Assembly (NCBI GenBank): GCA_020073145.1
Contig: JAIQFS010000048.1
Span: 1 to 43,657 of the forward strand
From: Terriglobia bacterium
GTDB taxonomy: Bacteria; Acidobacteriota; Terriglobia; Bryobacterales; Bryobacteraceae
DNA length: 43,657 bases
Direction of reading: 5' to 3'
Both the position numbers and the translations under genes were made by a program. Positions within the stretch are counted from its first letter, which is position 1; every line of letters begins with the position of its first letter. The notes under the pieces are model-generated. The model was not told the origin of the DNA and did not search any database. It worked only from the letters and a program-made list of their open reading frames with translations. Shown piece after piece: positions 8,249 through 17,251 of the stretch.

Positions 8249-8662
8249 TTAGCCTTGGATCTGCGGCACCGAGATCTGCTCGGGTTTCAGACCCTCCACC
8301 ATCACCAACCAGGCGCCCCGCGGGAGGTACGCGTGCAACGCGATGACTTCCACGATGGGCGGATTGGGCCATCGCGGCCACGTCTGCATGGGGCCATAGG
8401 TGAAACGGGCTTCTTGCAGGTCAAACGAAGCCGTTGCGGCCTCGGACTGAAAGCGGACCGTTCCGTTGGTGGCGGAGCTGAGAGTTCCGAAGGCGCCGAG
8501 GCGGCTGAGCTGGGAGATGTACCACATGCCGATCTCCTTGTGGCCGGTCCTCCAATCGGAGAACATGCGCCACACCTGGTCGGCCGCGATCTCGGCGCCC
8601 GGCAGTTCCTGCCACTCTTTCCGGTCCTGCATATCGTCAGGATACACTTGTTCCAGAGCCAT
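8249..8662 (-). CDS. Hypothetical protein, 137 aa
   Basis: The frame ends with TAA at 8249 and has codon use typical of this genome (third positions mostly G or C), which argues that it is real despite no recognised domain. The protein is rich in Trp (MWYIS, PRWPNPP) and ends with a hydrophobic segment near AYLPRGAWLVMVEGL, so it is probably a small soluble beta-rich protein. Its ATG at 8662 lies in the same CCATGG as the start of the divergent peptidase gene; a downstream ATG at 8632 is an alternative. No ribosome binding site is visible for either. Confidence 0.6.
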   Translation of the reverse strand: MALEQVYPDDMQDRKEWQELPGAEIAADQVWRMFSDWRTGHKEIGMWYISQLSRLGAFGTLSSATNGTVRFQSEAATASFDLQEARFTYGPMQTWPRWPNPPIVEVIALHAYLPRGAWLVMVEGLKPEQISVPQIQG

Positions 8663-9830
8663 GGATCTGGAACGCATTCAGCAGGAACTCCGCAGCCAGA
8701 AGCTGGACGGCTGGCTATTCTTCGACCACCATCAGCGCGACCCGCTGGCGTACCGCGTGCTTGGCCTTCCCACCAACCGGATGGCCACGCGCCGCTGGTA
8801 TTACCTCATTCCGGCCGAAGGCCAGCCGGCCGGACTGGAACATCGCATCGAGCGCGGCATGCTGGCGGCGCTGCCGGGTGAGAAGGTTCCCTATTCCAGT
8901 TGGACCGAGCAGAGCGAAGGCCTGCGCACGCTCCTGAAGGGCCTCCATCGCGTGGCCATGCAGTATTCGCCCCAATGCGCCATCCCGTATGTTTCGATGG
9001 TGGACGCGGGAACCATCGAACTGGTGCGCGCCGTGGGGGTCGACGTCGTCAGCTCGGCCGAACTCATCCAGGCCTTCGAAGCGCGCTGGACTCCGGGCTC
9101 GCTCGAAACCCACATGGAAGCCGGCCGCCGCGTCGATCGCGTCCGCGCCGCGGCCTTCGCCTTGATCCGTGAGCGCACCCGCAACCATGCGCCCTTGCAG
9201 GAACTTGAGGTCAAACAGTTCGTGCTCGACGGCTTCGCCAAAGCAGGACTGTTCACCGACCACGGCCCCATCGTAGGCGCCAACGCCAACGCCTCCAATC
9301 CGCACTATGAGCCCAGTGAAGAGATCTCCTCCGCCATCCGGCCGGGCGATTTCGTTCTGCTCGACATGTGGGCCAAGCTCGACCAGCCCGGCGCGGTCTA
9401 CTACGACATCACCTGGACCGGCTTCTGCGGCGACCGCCCCACCGATGAAATGCGCGATGTTTTTGGAGTCGTAACCGGCGCGCGCGATGCCGCCATTGAG
9501 CGGGTGCAGAGCGCCGTGGCGAGCCGCCAGCCGCTCCGCGGCTTCGAAGTGGATGATGCCGCGCGGAGCTTCATTCAGAGCCGCGGGTTCGGCGAATTCT
9601 TCACTCACCGGACCGGTCACTCCATCGGCCAGGAAGTGCACGGCAACGGGGCCAACATGGATAATCTGGAGACCCACGACGAACGCCGCGTCAGTCCGTG
9701 GACCTGTTTTTCCATCGAGCCGGGGGTTTATCTTCCGAAGTTCGGCATCCGTTCGGAAATCAACCTCTTCGTTGGCGACAACGACGCCCGCGTCACGGGA
9801 GAAATCCAGCGCGAGCTCTTGCTTTTATAG
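8661..9830 (+). CDS. M24-family aminopeptidase (Xaa-Pro type)
   Basis: A 389-residue cytoplasmic metallopeptidase with the creatinase/prolidase layout: an N-terminal domain (about 1-145, opening MDLERIQQELRSQKLDGWLF) and a pita-bread catalytic domain. The five metal ligands expected for M24 are visible: Asp235 (LLDMWAK), Asp249 (YYDITWTG), His320 (RTGHSIGQ), Glu353 (SIEPGVY) and Glu366 (IRSEIN). Its likely role is removal of N-terminal residues from Xaa-Pro peptides. The start is set by the conserved N-terminus; no clear ribosome binding site precedes it and the ATG shares CCATGG with the opposite gene. No signal peptide. Confidence 0.9.
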   Translation: MDLERIQQELRSQKLDGWLFFDHHQRDPLAYRVLGLPTNRMATRRWYYLIPAEGQPAGLEHRIERGMLAALPGEKVPYSSWTEQSEGLRTLLKGLHRVAMQYSPQCAIPYVSMVDAGTIELVRAVGVDVVSSAELIQAFEARWTPGSLETHMEAGRRVDRVRAAAFALIRERTRNHAPLQELEVKQFVLDGFAKAGLFTDHGPIVGANANASNPHYEPSEEISSAIRPGDFVLLDMWAKLDQPGAVYYDITWTGFCGDRPTDEMRDVFGVVTGARDAAIERVQSAVASRQPLRGFEVDDAARSFIQSRGFGEFFTHRTGHSIGQEVHGNGANMDNLETHDERRVSPWTCFSIEPGVYLPKFGIRSEINLFVGDNDARVTGEIQRELLLL

Positions 9831-9877
9831 GCATCGCAGCGACTCGGTGTATCCTGGTTAGTTGGCCAGGAGGGGAA

Positions 9878-10774
9878 ATGTCTAACGTCAATCGCTGCGG
9901 AATTGCGGCGGCCGCGCTGCTGCTCGTCGGCACGCCCGCATTTGCGCAGTTTTCCATGTCCTTCGCCCCGGCGGCCGCCCTCGACCTCTCCGGCAACTGG
10001 TCTCCTGTCCTCGATGAAGACGTCCCCGAGCGCATTCCCGGCCCCGAACTCGTGAACTACGCAGGTCTACCCATCACCGACGGCGCCCGCCTGTGGGCCG
10101 AGAGCTGGGACGCGTCTCGCCTCACGCTACCGGAACATCAGTGCCAGGTCCACGTGGCCCCTTACATTTACCGCGGTCCCCTCAACTTGCGGATCTGGGT
10201 TGAAAAAGACCCCCAGTCGCAGCGCGTCATCGCCATCAAGCAATACATCAGCACGTACGAACAGAACCGCACCATCTGGATGGATGACCGTCCGCATCCC
10301 TCCCCCAACGCGGCCCACACCTGGATGGGCTTTTCCACGGGAAAGTGGCAAGGCAACATCTTGACCGTCTACACCACCCACATCAAGCAGGGATGGGTGC
10401 GGCGCGACGGCCTGCCGGAAAGCGATCAGGCTACCCTGGTGGAGCATTTCATCCGGCACGACAACCACCTCACCCACGTGAGTATTGTCACGGATCCGGT
10501 CTATCTGACCGAGCCCCTGATCAAGACTCAGGATTTCCAGCTCAACCTGCAGGAAGGCCAGAATTGGCTCTACCCCTGTGAATACGTGGAGGAGGTATCC
10601 GGCCGGCCGCAGGGCGAGGTGCCGAATTACCTGCCGGGAAAAAATCCCTTCCTGCACGAGTACGCGGATCAGTATCATCTTCCGTTGGACGCCGCCTTGG
10701 GCGGCGCGAAAACCATGTATCCCGAATACCAGCAGCGGCTCAAAGTGCTGATGGCCGCGCCCGCCAAGAAATAG
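9878..10774 (+). CDS. Secreted protein of the DLSGxW family
   Basis: A 298-residue exported protein (signal peptide about 1-24, ending PAFAQ) and the best match in this window to the protein at 3700. Shared blocks: DLSGNW, PERIPGPELVNYAGLPI, RTIWMDDRPHPSP, HTWMGFSTGKW, YTTHIKQGWVRRDG, TDPVYLTEPLI and NYLPGKNPFLHEYAD. The ATG at 9878 follows AGGAGG (9868-9873). TATCCT at 9850-9855, preceded by GG-TG, resembles the extended -10 found before the MBL gene at 1911. It is followed 16 bases later by an MBL-fold gene, so this is a second cassette with the gene order reversed. Function unknown. Confidence 0.85.
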   Translation: MSNVNRCGIAAAALLLVGTPAFAQFSMSFAPAAALDLSGNWSPVLDEDVPERIPGPELVNYAGLPITDGARLWAESWDASRLTLPEHQCQVHVAPYIYRGPLNLRIWVEKDPQSQRVIAIKQYISTYEQNRTIWMDDRPHPSPNAAHTWMGFSTGKWQGNILTVYTTHIKQGWVRRDGLPESDQATLVEHFIRHDNHLTHVSIVTDPVYLTEPLIKTQDFQLNLQEGQNWLYPCEYVEEVSGRPQGEVPNYLPGKNPFLHEYADQYHLPLDAALGGAKTMYPEYQQRLKVLMAAPAKK

Positions 10775-10790
10775 CGTCAGGAGCGATCAA

Positions 10791-11768
10791 ATGGTCACGA
10801 ATGTATTCCAGTCTTGGAGTTGCTCGCGGTTCTTGCTCCTGTGTGCCGCGTTGGCAGCGCCGGCCGCCGCCCAGCCCGCCCCGGAGGCATTGGACGTACT
10901 GCCCGTGCAGGGGAACGTCTACATGATCGCCGGCGCCGGGGGCAACATCGCCGTGCAGATCGGCGAGTCGGGGGTCCTGGTGGTGGATACCGGCCTCGCC
11001 GGCCGAAGCGACGCCGTGATTGCGGCCATCCGGAAGCTGTCCAACAAGCCTCTGCAATACATCGTCAACACCCACTTTCATCCCGATCACACCGGCGGGA
11101 ATGCGGCCATTCGCCAGGCCGGCACCACGATTACTGGCGCCAACGTCACCGGCAACCTCACCGATGCCCACGACGGCGCTGCGATCCTCGCGCACGAAAA
11201 CGTCCTCAACCGGATGAGCGCCCCCACCGGCAAGGTCTCGCCCACACCTCCCGAAGCCTGGCCGACCGACACGTATGTCTCCGGAGAGAAGGAAGTCTTT
11301 TTTAATGAGGAGCCGGTGCAGATCATCTACCAAAAGGCCGCGCATACCGACGGCGACAGCATCGTCTTCTTCCGCCACTCCGATGTGATCGCCACCGGCG
11401 ATATTTTTGTCACCACCAGTTTCCCGTTCATCGACGTCGACCACGGCGGCAGTATCCAGGGAGAGCTCGACGCGCTCAACCACCTGCTCGACATGGCCAT
11501 TCCCAAGCACGAGGAAGAGGGCGGCACTTACCTGATTCCCGGCCACGGGCGCATTTGCGACGAGGCCGACCTGCTGGAATACCGGGACATGGTGACCATT
11601 GTCCGCGACCGCGTGCAGGACGCAATCAAGAGAGGCCTAACGCTCGATCAAGTGAAGGAAGCCGGCCTCACCAAGGACTACGATGCCCGCTACGACACCA
11701 AGACGGGGATCGGCAGCGCCTCGACCTTCCTCGAAGGTGTGTACAAGAGCCTGAGCAAGAAGAAGTAG
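10791..11768 (+). CDS. Secreted metallo-beta-lactamase-fold hydrolase
   Basis: Paralogue of the protein at 1911, 325 residues, with a signal peptide (about 1-28, ending AAAQ). The zinc motif HFHPDH is at residues 95-100; AHENVLNRM, HTDGDSIVFF, ATGDIF and IPGHGR follow in the same order as in the paralogue, and the C-terminal helix VRDRVQDAIKRGLTLDQV is also shared. Start supported by AGGAG with a seven-base gap. It lies 16 bases behind a DLSGxW-family gene and is probably co-transcribed with it. Periplasmic hydrolase of unknown substrate; beta-lactam activity cannot be judged from sequence alone. Confidence 0.87.
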   Translation: MVTNVFQSWSCSRFLLLCAALAAPAAAQPAPEALDVLPVQGNVYMIAGAGGNIAVQIGESGVLVVDTGLAGRSDAVIAAIRKLSNKPLQYIVNTHFHPDHTGGNAAIRQAGTTITGANVTGNLTDAHDGAAILAHENVLNRMSAPTGKVSPTPPEAWPTDTYVSGEKEVFFNEEPVQIIYQKAAHTDGDSIVFFRHSDVIATGDIFVTTSFPFIDVDHGGSIQGELDALNHLLDMAIPKHEEEGGTYLIPGHGRICDEADLLEYRDMVTIVRDRVQDAIKRGLTLDQVKEAGLTKDYDARYDTKTGIGSASTFLEGVYKSLSKKK

Positions 11769-11779
11769 GACGCTGTTTC

Positions 11780-13108
11780 TTAAGACCGCGCGCCCAATTC
11801 GGTTTGCGGGGCCGCGCCAAGCCCCAGCTTAGCCAGGCAGCATTGAAACCGCGGGTCCCCGCGCAGGCTGTCCCACTGTGGCCCGACGGCCAGATGCACC
11901 AGGCCTGGGTCGCGGCATTCGATGGCCTTGTCCAGATGTTCAAACGCCAGATCCAGGCACCCGGCGGCGCCGTATTGAACGGCTAACTGAAACGCGGGAA
12001 CGGCCGCAGGTTGGCGTGCGATCCGGTCCAGCATCAGCTTAGCCACGCCGTTTGGCCCATCCGCGGCGTACGCCTGTCGCAACGGCTCAAAGGCCGCGGC
12101 CGGGACTCCGTGCGTCGCGGCATGCTGGATGTTTTCCTCGATGTACCGCCCAAAATCGCCCGTCTTCAGGGACGCGCCGGCCAGGAATTCGCGCGCGTGC
12201 GGGTGCTTCGGATCGATCTCCAGGGTCTTGTTGGCCCAGACGATGACGTCATCATAGCGGCGCTGGTGCCAATACGACATCGAAATCTGGAGGTGGACCA
12301 GGGGCGAATGCGGATCGCGCTCCAGCGCCTTCTGCTTCCACGCCAGCCCTTCGTCCAAGCGGCCCAGCGCTTCCAGGAGCTGCCCGGAGAGCAGGTACGC
12401 CTCGGTGTGATTGGGATTCAGTTCGAGCGCGCGCAGCAAACTCCGCTCGGCGCCCAGCCAGTTCCACTCGCTGAGAAACAGAACCTCGCCCAGCGCGGCC
12501 TGCGCGTCGGCACAGGCGGACTCCATGGCCAGGGCCCGCAGTGCCGAGGCTTTGGCCTGGCCGTAGGCGTCGGCTGGAGGGACGAGACGCGTCTTGGCTT
12601 GAGCGCAGTAGGCTAGAGCCAGGCCCGCGTGGGCTTCCGCGTAGGTTGGGTCCAGTTCGATGGCGGCGCGGAACGCCTCGATGGCTTTCGGCACTTCGAA
12701 CATCGATGCTGCCAGGAGATGCGCCCGCCCGCGGCCGAACAGCTCGTACGCCTGGGCCGGGCGCACCGGCGCGGCGGTCTTCCCGTTTTGCCGCGTGACC
12801 GCGCCGTTGAACCGGTAGCCGGCACGCGACACGGTCTCGATCCACTGCTGCTCCCCTTCCCCGCCCCCGAGCGCCTTGCGCAAACCGGAGACATGGACCG
12901 CCAGAATCCCTTCCTCCACGTACGACTCCGGCCAGACTTGTTCCAGCAGCTCGCTCTTGGTGACCAGCCGGCCCGCCTGGCGAACCAGCGTCAGGAGGAC
13001 GTCGTACGCCTTGGGCGCCAGGGGTAAGGCTTGCCCGCCGCGCGCGAAGCGCCGTTCCGCGGCGTCCAGCGTGAATTCCCCGAACTCGTAAACTTCCCGG
13101 CCGGCCAT
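11780..13108 (-). CDS. Winged-helix (OmpR-type) regulator with TPR repeats
   Basis: A 442-residue protein with an N-terminal OmpR/PhoB-type winged helix (about residues 5-95; LVTKSELLEQVW, VHVSGLRKAL, VSRAGYRFNG) and no receiver domain, followed by tetratricopeptide repeats (for example FRAAIELDPTYAEAHAGLAL and RALELNPNHTEAYLL). This resembles CadC-like or ToxR-like regulators that are common in Acidobacteriota, but no membrane segment is seen, so it is probably cytoplasmic. ATG at 13108 (MAGREVYEFGEF) is preferred because the preceding in-frame residues lack any domain; no ribosome binding site is clear. It is divergent from the small gene at 13189, a possible target. Confidence 0.85.
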   Translation of the reverse strand: MAGREVYEFGEFTLDAAERRFARGGQALPLAPKAYDVLLTLVRQAGRLVTKSELLEQVWPESYVEEGILAVHVSGLRKALGGGEGEQQWIETVSRAGYRFNGAVTRQNGKTAAPVRPAQAYELFGRGRAHLLAASMFEVPKAIEAFRAAIELDPTYAEAHAGLALAYCAQAKTRLVPPADAYGQAKASALRALAMESACADAQAALGEVLFLSEWNWLGAERSLLRALELNPNHTEAYLLSGQLLEALGRLDEGLAWKQKALERDPHSPLVHLQISMSYWHQRRYDDVIVWANKTLEIDPKHPHAREFLAGASLKTGDFGRYIEENIQHAATHGVPAAAFEPLRQAYAADGPNGVAKLMLDRIARQPAAVPAFQLAVQYGAAGCLDLAFEHLDKAIECRDPGLVHLAVGPQWDSLRGDPRFQCCLAKLGLGAAPQTELGARS

Positions 13109-13188
13109 GAAGCTTAAGCGAATCTTAGCAGATCCTTCAGGACACTCCCGGCCGGTTCCGCTTACTGTACGGGGAAAGGAGACCGATG

Positions 13189-13599
13189 ATGCCCGATCCA
13201 TTCGTAGGCACCTGGAAGTTGAACGTCGAAAAGTCGGAGTTTGATGAGAACCACCGCCCCACTGCGGGAACGATGGTGCTGGAACTTGACCCGGAGGGTT
13301 GTTACCTGCTCACCGCCGAAGGCGCCAAGCCGAACGGCGAGAAGGTCGCCGAACGCCCCCAGAAAATGATTCCCGACGGAAAGCCACACCCGATTCCGGG
13401 AATGCCCGGCTTAAGCGCCATGGCCTCGCGGCCGGAGCCGAACACGCTCGCCGCGGAAGCGCGGAGGGAAGATGGATCGGTGGTCGGAGGCGGCAGCTAC
13501 ACCGTTTCGGCCGACGGGCGGTCATTGACTGCCACGACCTTCGGCTACGACACGCAACTCCGGCAATTCAAGGTGCGCACCGTCTGGGATCGTCGTTAG
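13189..13599 (+). CDS. Small hypothetical protein (lipocalin-like, 136 aa)
   Basis: Start at 13189 with AAAGGAG seven bases upstream; an ATG one codon earlier (13186) has only a four-base gap. The protein opens PFVGTWKLNVEKS, a motif I associate with small beta-rich lipocalin-like proteins repeated in acidobacterial genomes, and continues with alternating polar/hydrophobic strands (YLLTAEGAKPNG, GGGSYTVSADGRSLT). No signal peptide, so cytoplasmic. Function unknown. It ends two bases before the convergent J-domain gene. Confidence 0.7.
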   Translation: MPDPFVGTWKLNVEKSEFDENHRPTAGTMVLELDPEGCYLLTAEGAKPNGEKVAERPQKMIPDGKPHPIPGMPGLSAMASRPEPNTLAAEARREDGSVVGGGSYTVSADGRSLTATTFGYDTQLRQFKVRTVWDRR

Positions 13600-13600
13600 C

Positions 13601-14692
13601 TCACGCCGCGGGATCGGCCCGGTACGCCAGCGCCCTGCGGGCTCGCCGCGCCGCCCGCGATTTGCGCGCCTCCCTTGCCGGTGCGGAGTCTGTCGACGGA
13701 ACCGCGCTCAGTTGAGGCGCCGCTTCCGCTCTGGCTCCGCCCGTCAGCAATTCCCGAATCAGTTGGTTTCGCGCCGACTGGTCTTCCAGGTAGTCCACGC
13801 CGGCCGGGGTCAAGCCGTAATCTGAATTGTCCTCGGCCGTCACGTACCCCTTCGATTTCAGGTACCACAGCGTGAATTGCAAGTATTCGCGCGGAAACGA
13901 CATCAGCCGCTCCAGATCGAGCACCGAGATCCCCGGGTTGTCCTCGTTCATACGGCGGCGATTGTAGAGCAGCGAGAGCACCCCCAAGCGCCGGTTCATC
14001 TCGCCTTCCAGGCCTTCAACAAATTCCTTCTGGCTGAATGCCGCCAGCGCGCCGGTCTCCCGGGCGATCAGTCCGCGATCGTATTCCGCGCGCAGCGCCG
14101 GCTCCGAGAGCACCTGATAAGCTTCGCGCAGCGCCAGAAATTTCTCCACGTCTCCCGTTTCCGTGTTATCCGGGTGAAAGCGGGACGCCATGATCCGGTA
14201 CACGCGATAGATGGTTTCGGGGTCGGCGGCGCGGCTGATCTGCAGAACCTCGTAATAGTCGGCGCATTGCGGCTTGGTGTCCATTTCGAATCGCTCCCCC
14301 ACCACGTCCGGGCCCTGGTTGGTCGACGGCAATTCGACGCCTTCGGCCGCGCGCGACGGTTCCCGGAATTCCTGGACCGGCGGAACCGCCGGATCCGGAA
14401 CGGGAGGCCCCGGTGCCGGCCCGGCCGCTACGCCTTTCCATTCCTGCTCGACTTCCGGCGGCTCGAAGATGAGAGGCCGCACTTGCCCCAAGTCCGTCTC
14501 CGCGCGCTCCTGGGCCCATCCCGAAAGAGCGGACTGGATCCGCTGATTGCTGCTTGAGCCCGAACCGCCAAACGAGATCCGCAGCCCCTGGCCGGCGGTG
14601 CCCGGCGAGCGCATGTGCCGATATTCGGAGCGAAGGACCTTGGCGATCACGGCCACCACGAGCGCCACGTAGAGAGCGAAGAGAGCGATCAT
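13601..14692 (-). CDS. Membrane-anchored J-domain protein with winged-helix-like C-terminus
   Basis: A 363-residue protein. Residues 3-20 form one membrane helix at the extreme N-terminus, followed by a basic patch and a Pro-rich linker (about 85-135). A J domain spans about 144-205, with the Hsp70-stimulating His-Pro-Asp at 173-175 (RFHPDN). After it, residues about 230-310 (LSLLYNRRRM, LQFTLWYLKSKGYV, YGLTPAGVDYLEDQ) look like a winged helix. The C-terminal 50 residues are basic and Ala-rich. The start at 14692 has AGGGAGG six bases upstream. Likely role: a co-chaperone tethering DnaK at the membrane, possibly with a nucleic-acid or protein-binding module. No dnaK lies nearby. Confidence 0.8.
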   Translation of the reverse strand: MIALFALYVALVVAVIAKVLRSEYRHMRSPGTAGQGLRISFGGSGSSSNQRIQSALSGWAQERAETDLGQVRPLIFEPPEVEQEWKGVAAGPAPGPPVPDPAVPPVQEFREPSRAAEGVELPSTNQGPDVVGERFEMDTKPQCADYYEVLQISRAADPETIYRVYRIMASRFHPDNTETGDVEKFLALREAYQVLSEPALRAEYDRGLIARETGALAAFSQKEFVEGLEGEMNRRLGVLSLLYNRRRMNEDNPGISVLDLERLMSFPREYLQFTLWYLKSKGYVTAEDNSDYGLTPAGVDYLEDQSARNQLIRELLTGGARAEAAPQLSAVPSTDSAPAREARKSRAARRARRALAYRADPAA

Positions 14693-14878
14693 CGTGTGCC
14701 TCCCTGCCCACGTCCTAGAACCACCCCGTAATCACCGTACTGAGTCTGGTGGGACCCGCTCATGATTGCTCTCTGAGAATGCAGCAGGAGATAGGCGACG
14801 GGAAAGTCCTAGCGGTAGGGGCCGCGTACCATCACTTTTGCGCGGATTCGGTACCGAAAGGCCGAATCCTTCCGGTCA

Positions 14879-16054
14879 TCACCGGGCCAACGCGGTCACG
14901 CCCGGTAACTCGATGCCGGCCAGAAACTCGAGTGAAGCTCCCCCGCCCGTGGACACATGGGAGATTTTGTCGGTCACTCCGGCGGCCTTCACGGCCTTTT
15001 CCGAATCGCCGCCGCCCACCACGGAAGTCGCGCCCGACGCTGCCACCGCGCGCGCGACCGCCACGGTCCCTTGGTCGAACGGCGGTTTCTCGAAAATACC
15101 CATGGGGCCGTTCCAGATCACGGTCTTGGCCCCGGCAATCACGCGCGCATAGGCCGCGCTGGTCTGGGGGCCGATATCCACCGCGATCTTGCCCTCGGGG
15201 ATTCGCTCGACGGCTTCGTGCGCCGCGCCCGCCGCGATCTCCGAGACCACAATGTGGTCCACCGGTAACATTAACTTTTCGCCGAGTTGGCCGATCAGTT
15301 TCCGGGCGAGCTCGATCTTATCGCCTTCCACTAGCGATTTTCCGGTGGGCTGGCCTTGGGCCTGCAGAAAGGTGTACGCCATGGCGCCTCCGATCAGCAA
15401 GCGGTCGACGATCTTCGCGAGGTTCTCAATGACTTCGATCTTGTCCGATACCTTGGCCCCGCCCAGAATCGCGACGCACGGCCGTTCCGGATGGCTGGTC
15501 GCCATGCCGAGATACTTCAGTTCCTGCTCCATCAGCAAACCCGCGGCAGCCTGCGGCACAAACTGGATCATCCCTTCGGTCGAGGCGTGCGCGCGGTGCG
15601 CCGAACCGAACGCGTCGTTCACGTAGATCTCGCACAGGGCCGCCAGTTGGCGCGCGAATTCGCGATCGTTCTTCTCCTCCTCCGGATGAAAGCGAAGATT
15701 CTCCAGCAACACAATCTCTCCCGGCGCCGGTTTCATGGCTTCCACTTCCGGTCCGATGCAATCGGGCGCCATCTTCACCGGACGGCCCAGCAGATCCTGC
15801 AACCGATGGGCCGCGGGCTTGAGGCTCATCTCCGGGTTCGGCTTGCCTTTGGGACGCCCCAGGTGCGACGCCAGGATCAGGCCCGCCCCCTTCTCCAACG
15901 CGTACCGGATGGTCGGCAGCGAGGCCTTGATGCGCTTGTCGCTGGTGATCTCCATGCGGCCTTCGGCGTTTTTCTCGAGAGGCACATTGAAATCCACGCG
16001 GACAAACACCCGCTTCCCCTTCAAATCGAGATCGCGAACCGACAAGAAAGACAT
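14879..16054 (-). CDS. pgk: Phosphoglycerate kinase
   Basis: Glycolytic enzyme that transfers phosphate from 1,3-bisphosphoglycerate to ADP; cytoplasmic. The 391-residue length is normal for bacterial Pgk. Diagnostic parts: [13 protein letters not shown] (about 13-25), [49 protein letters not shown] and the nucleotide-site GGGDSEKAV near the C-terminus with [11 protein letters not shown]. All parts of the two-lobed fold are present. It stands alone (no gap or tpiA beside it). A 186-base gap with no visible gene separates it from the J-domain gene. Confidence 0.97.
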   Translation of the reverse strand: MSFLSVRDLDLKGKRVFVRVDFNVPLEKNAEGRMEITSDKRIKASLPTIRYALEKGAGLILASHLGRPKGKPNPEMSLKPAAHRLQDLLGRPVKMAPDCIGPEVEAMKPAPGEIVLLENLRFHPEEEKNDREFARQLAALCEIYVNDAFGSAHRAHASTEGMIQFVPQAAAGLLMEQELKYLGMATSHPERPCVAILGGAKVSDKIEVIENLAKIVDRLLIGGAMAYTFLQAQGQPTGKSLVEGDKIELARKLIGQLGEKLMLPVDHIVVSEIAAGAAHEAVERIPEGKIAVDIGPQTSAAYARVIAGAKTVIWNGPMGIFEKPPFDQGTVAVARAVAASGATSVVGGGDSEKAVKAAGVTDKISHVSTGGGASLEFLAGIELPGVTALAR

Positions 16055-16135
16055 ATTCAGGCTCTCAAATGGAGGATTTAAAATCTGAGGGTAGCACGCA
16101 GCACCGGCTCGGAATCGGTCAGCCGCGGACGACGC

Positions 16136-17251
16136 TCAGTGAGCGTGTCGGGCCTGCGCCATGCTGACCTGCCGCAGCAGCAGGAACTCCGAGAGGTTCT
16201 CCGAAGTCAGCAGGCCGACCAGCTTGCCCTCGGGATCCAGGACCAGAGCGCACCCTCCCGGCGCCGAGACCCGCGGCAGAACTTCCTGCAGCGGCTGGTC
16301 GGGCGACAGCCGCGTGAACTCGCGGTCCATGGCTCCCGCCACGTACCCCTCCGGGCCTTCGGTCATCATGGCCCGCACCAGCGCCGAACGGCTCAGGAGT
16401 CCCACCACCGCCTCGCCGTGCATCACCGGAAAATCGTGTTGCGAGGTGGCCAGCAGCAGGTTGCCGGCATCGCGAATGGTGTCGCCGTGCTGTAGCGTAC
16501 GAAAATCGGTGATCATGGCCGCATGCACCGGGAACCCCGTGGTCAGGATGCGCCCGCGCGCCGTCACACCGGTGTGCGCCGCCCCCAGGTACACAAAGAG
16601 CGCCACGAAGATCAGCATGAAGTTGCCCCACAAGAGCCCGGCCAGCCCCATCACGATCGCCAGACCCTGGCCGGCGCCCGCCGCGATGCGGGTGGCTTCT
16701 TCCTCCGGCTTGCGCAGCGCCAGGAACGACCGCAAAATGCGCCCGCCGTCCATCGGGTAGGCCGGGAGCAGGTTGAACATGCACAGTACCAGATTGCCCA
16801 ACGCCACGCGCTCGGCAAGGTTGGCGTCGGTGGGCTCGCGCAATTGAGCGAGCGACACAAAGCCCTGCTGGGCCCCCAACCACGCCAGCAGCCCGGCCGC
16901 GATCAGCAGGTTCACCAGCGGCCCCGCCAGCGCAATCCACAATTCTTCGCGCGGTTTCGGCTCCCGCTCCAGCCGCGATACTCCGCCGATCGGAAACATC
17001 ACAATCTCGACGGTGCGGATGCCGTACCGCCGCGCCACCAGCGTGTGTCCGAACTCGTGCAGGAGCACCGAGGCAAACAAGGCCAGCACGTAGAGCACGG
17101 TCATGAGGCCCGATTGCCGCTGCCCGACTCCAATGAACAGCAGGAAGACCAGCAGTAGGACGAACGTGAAATGCAGGCGAACCGGGACTCCGAGGACCCG
17201 GACCGTGATCACGCTCCCCGGAATCGGTTTGTGATTATCGTCGATCGGCAC
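16136..17251 (-). CDS. Site-2 protease (M50) with two CBS domains
   Basis: A 371-residue integral membrane zinc protease. HEFGH at residues 65-69 supplies two zinc ligands and Glu66, and the second conserved motif NLLPAYPMDGG (160-170) supplies Asp168. Six or so hydrophobic segments span the first 235 residues. The C-terminal third (about 240-365) forms a CBS pair (TTGFPVHAAMITDF, PVMHGEAVVGLLSR, LVLDPEGKLVGLLTSENL), which binds adenosyl ligands in related proteins. Such S2P-CBS proteases belong to the SpoIVFB-like group and cleave membrane-bound regulators. The GTG start at 17251 directly abuts the HU gene's stop (TGA-GTG), so the two are coupled. Its substrate is not visible in the window. 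Confidence 0.92.
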   Translation of the reverse strand: MPIDDNHKPIPGSVITVRVLGVPVRLHFTFVLLLVFLLFIGVGQRQSGLMTVLYVLALFASVLLHEFGHTLVARRYGIRTVEIVMFPIGGVSRLEREPKPREELWIALAGPLVNLLIAAGLLAWLGAQQGFVSLAQLREPTDANLAERVALGNLVLCMFNLLPAYPMDGGRILRSFLALRKPEEEATRIAAGAGQGLAIVMGLAGLLWGNFMLIFVALFVYLGAAHTGVTARGRILTTGFPVHAAMITDFRTLQHGDTIRDAGNLLLATSQHDFPVMHGEAVVGLLSRSALVRAMMTEGPEGYVAGAMDREFTRLSPDQPLQEVLPRVSAPGGCALVLDPEGKLVGLLTSENLSEFLLLRQVSMAQARHAH

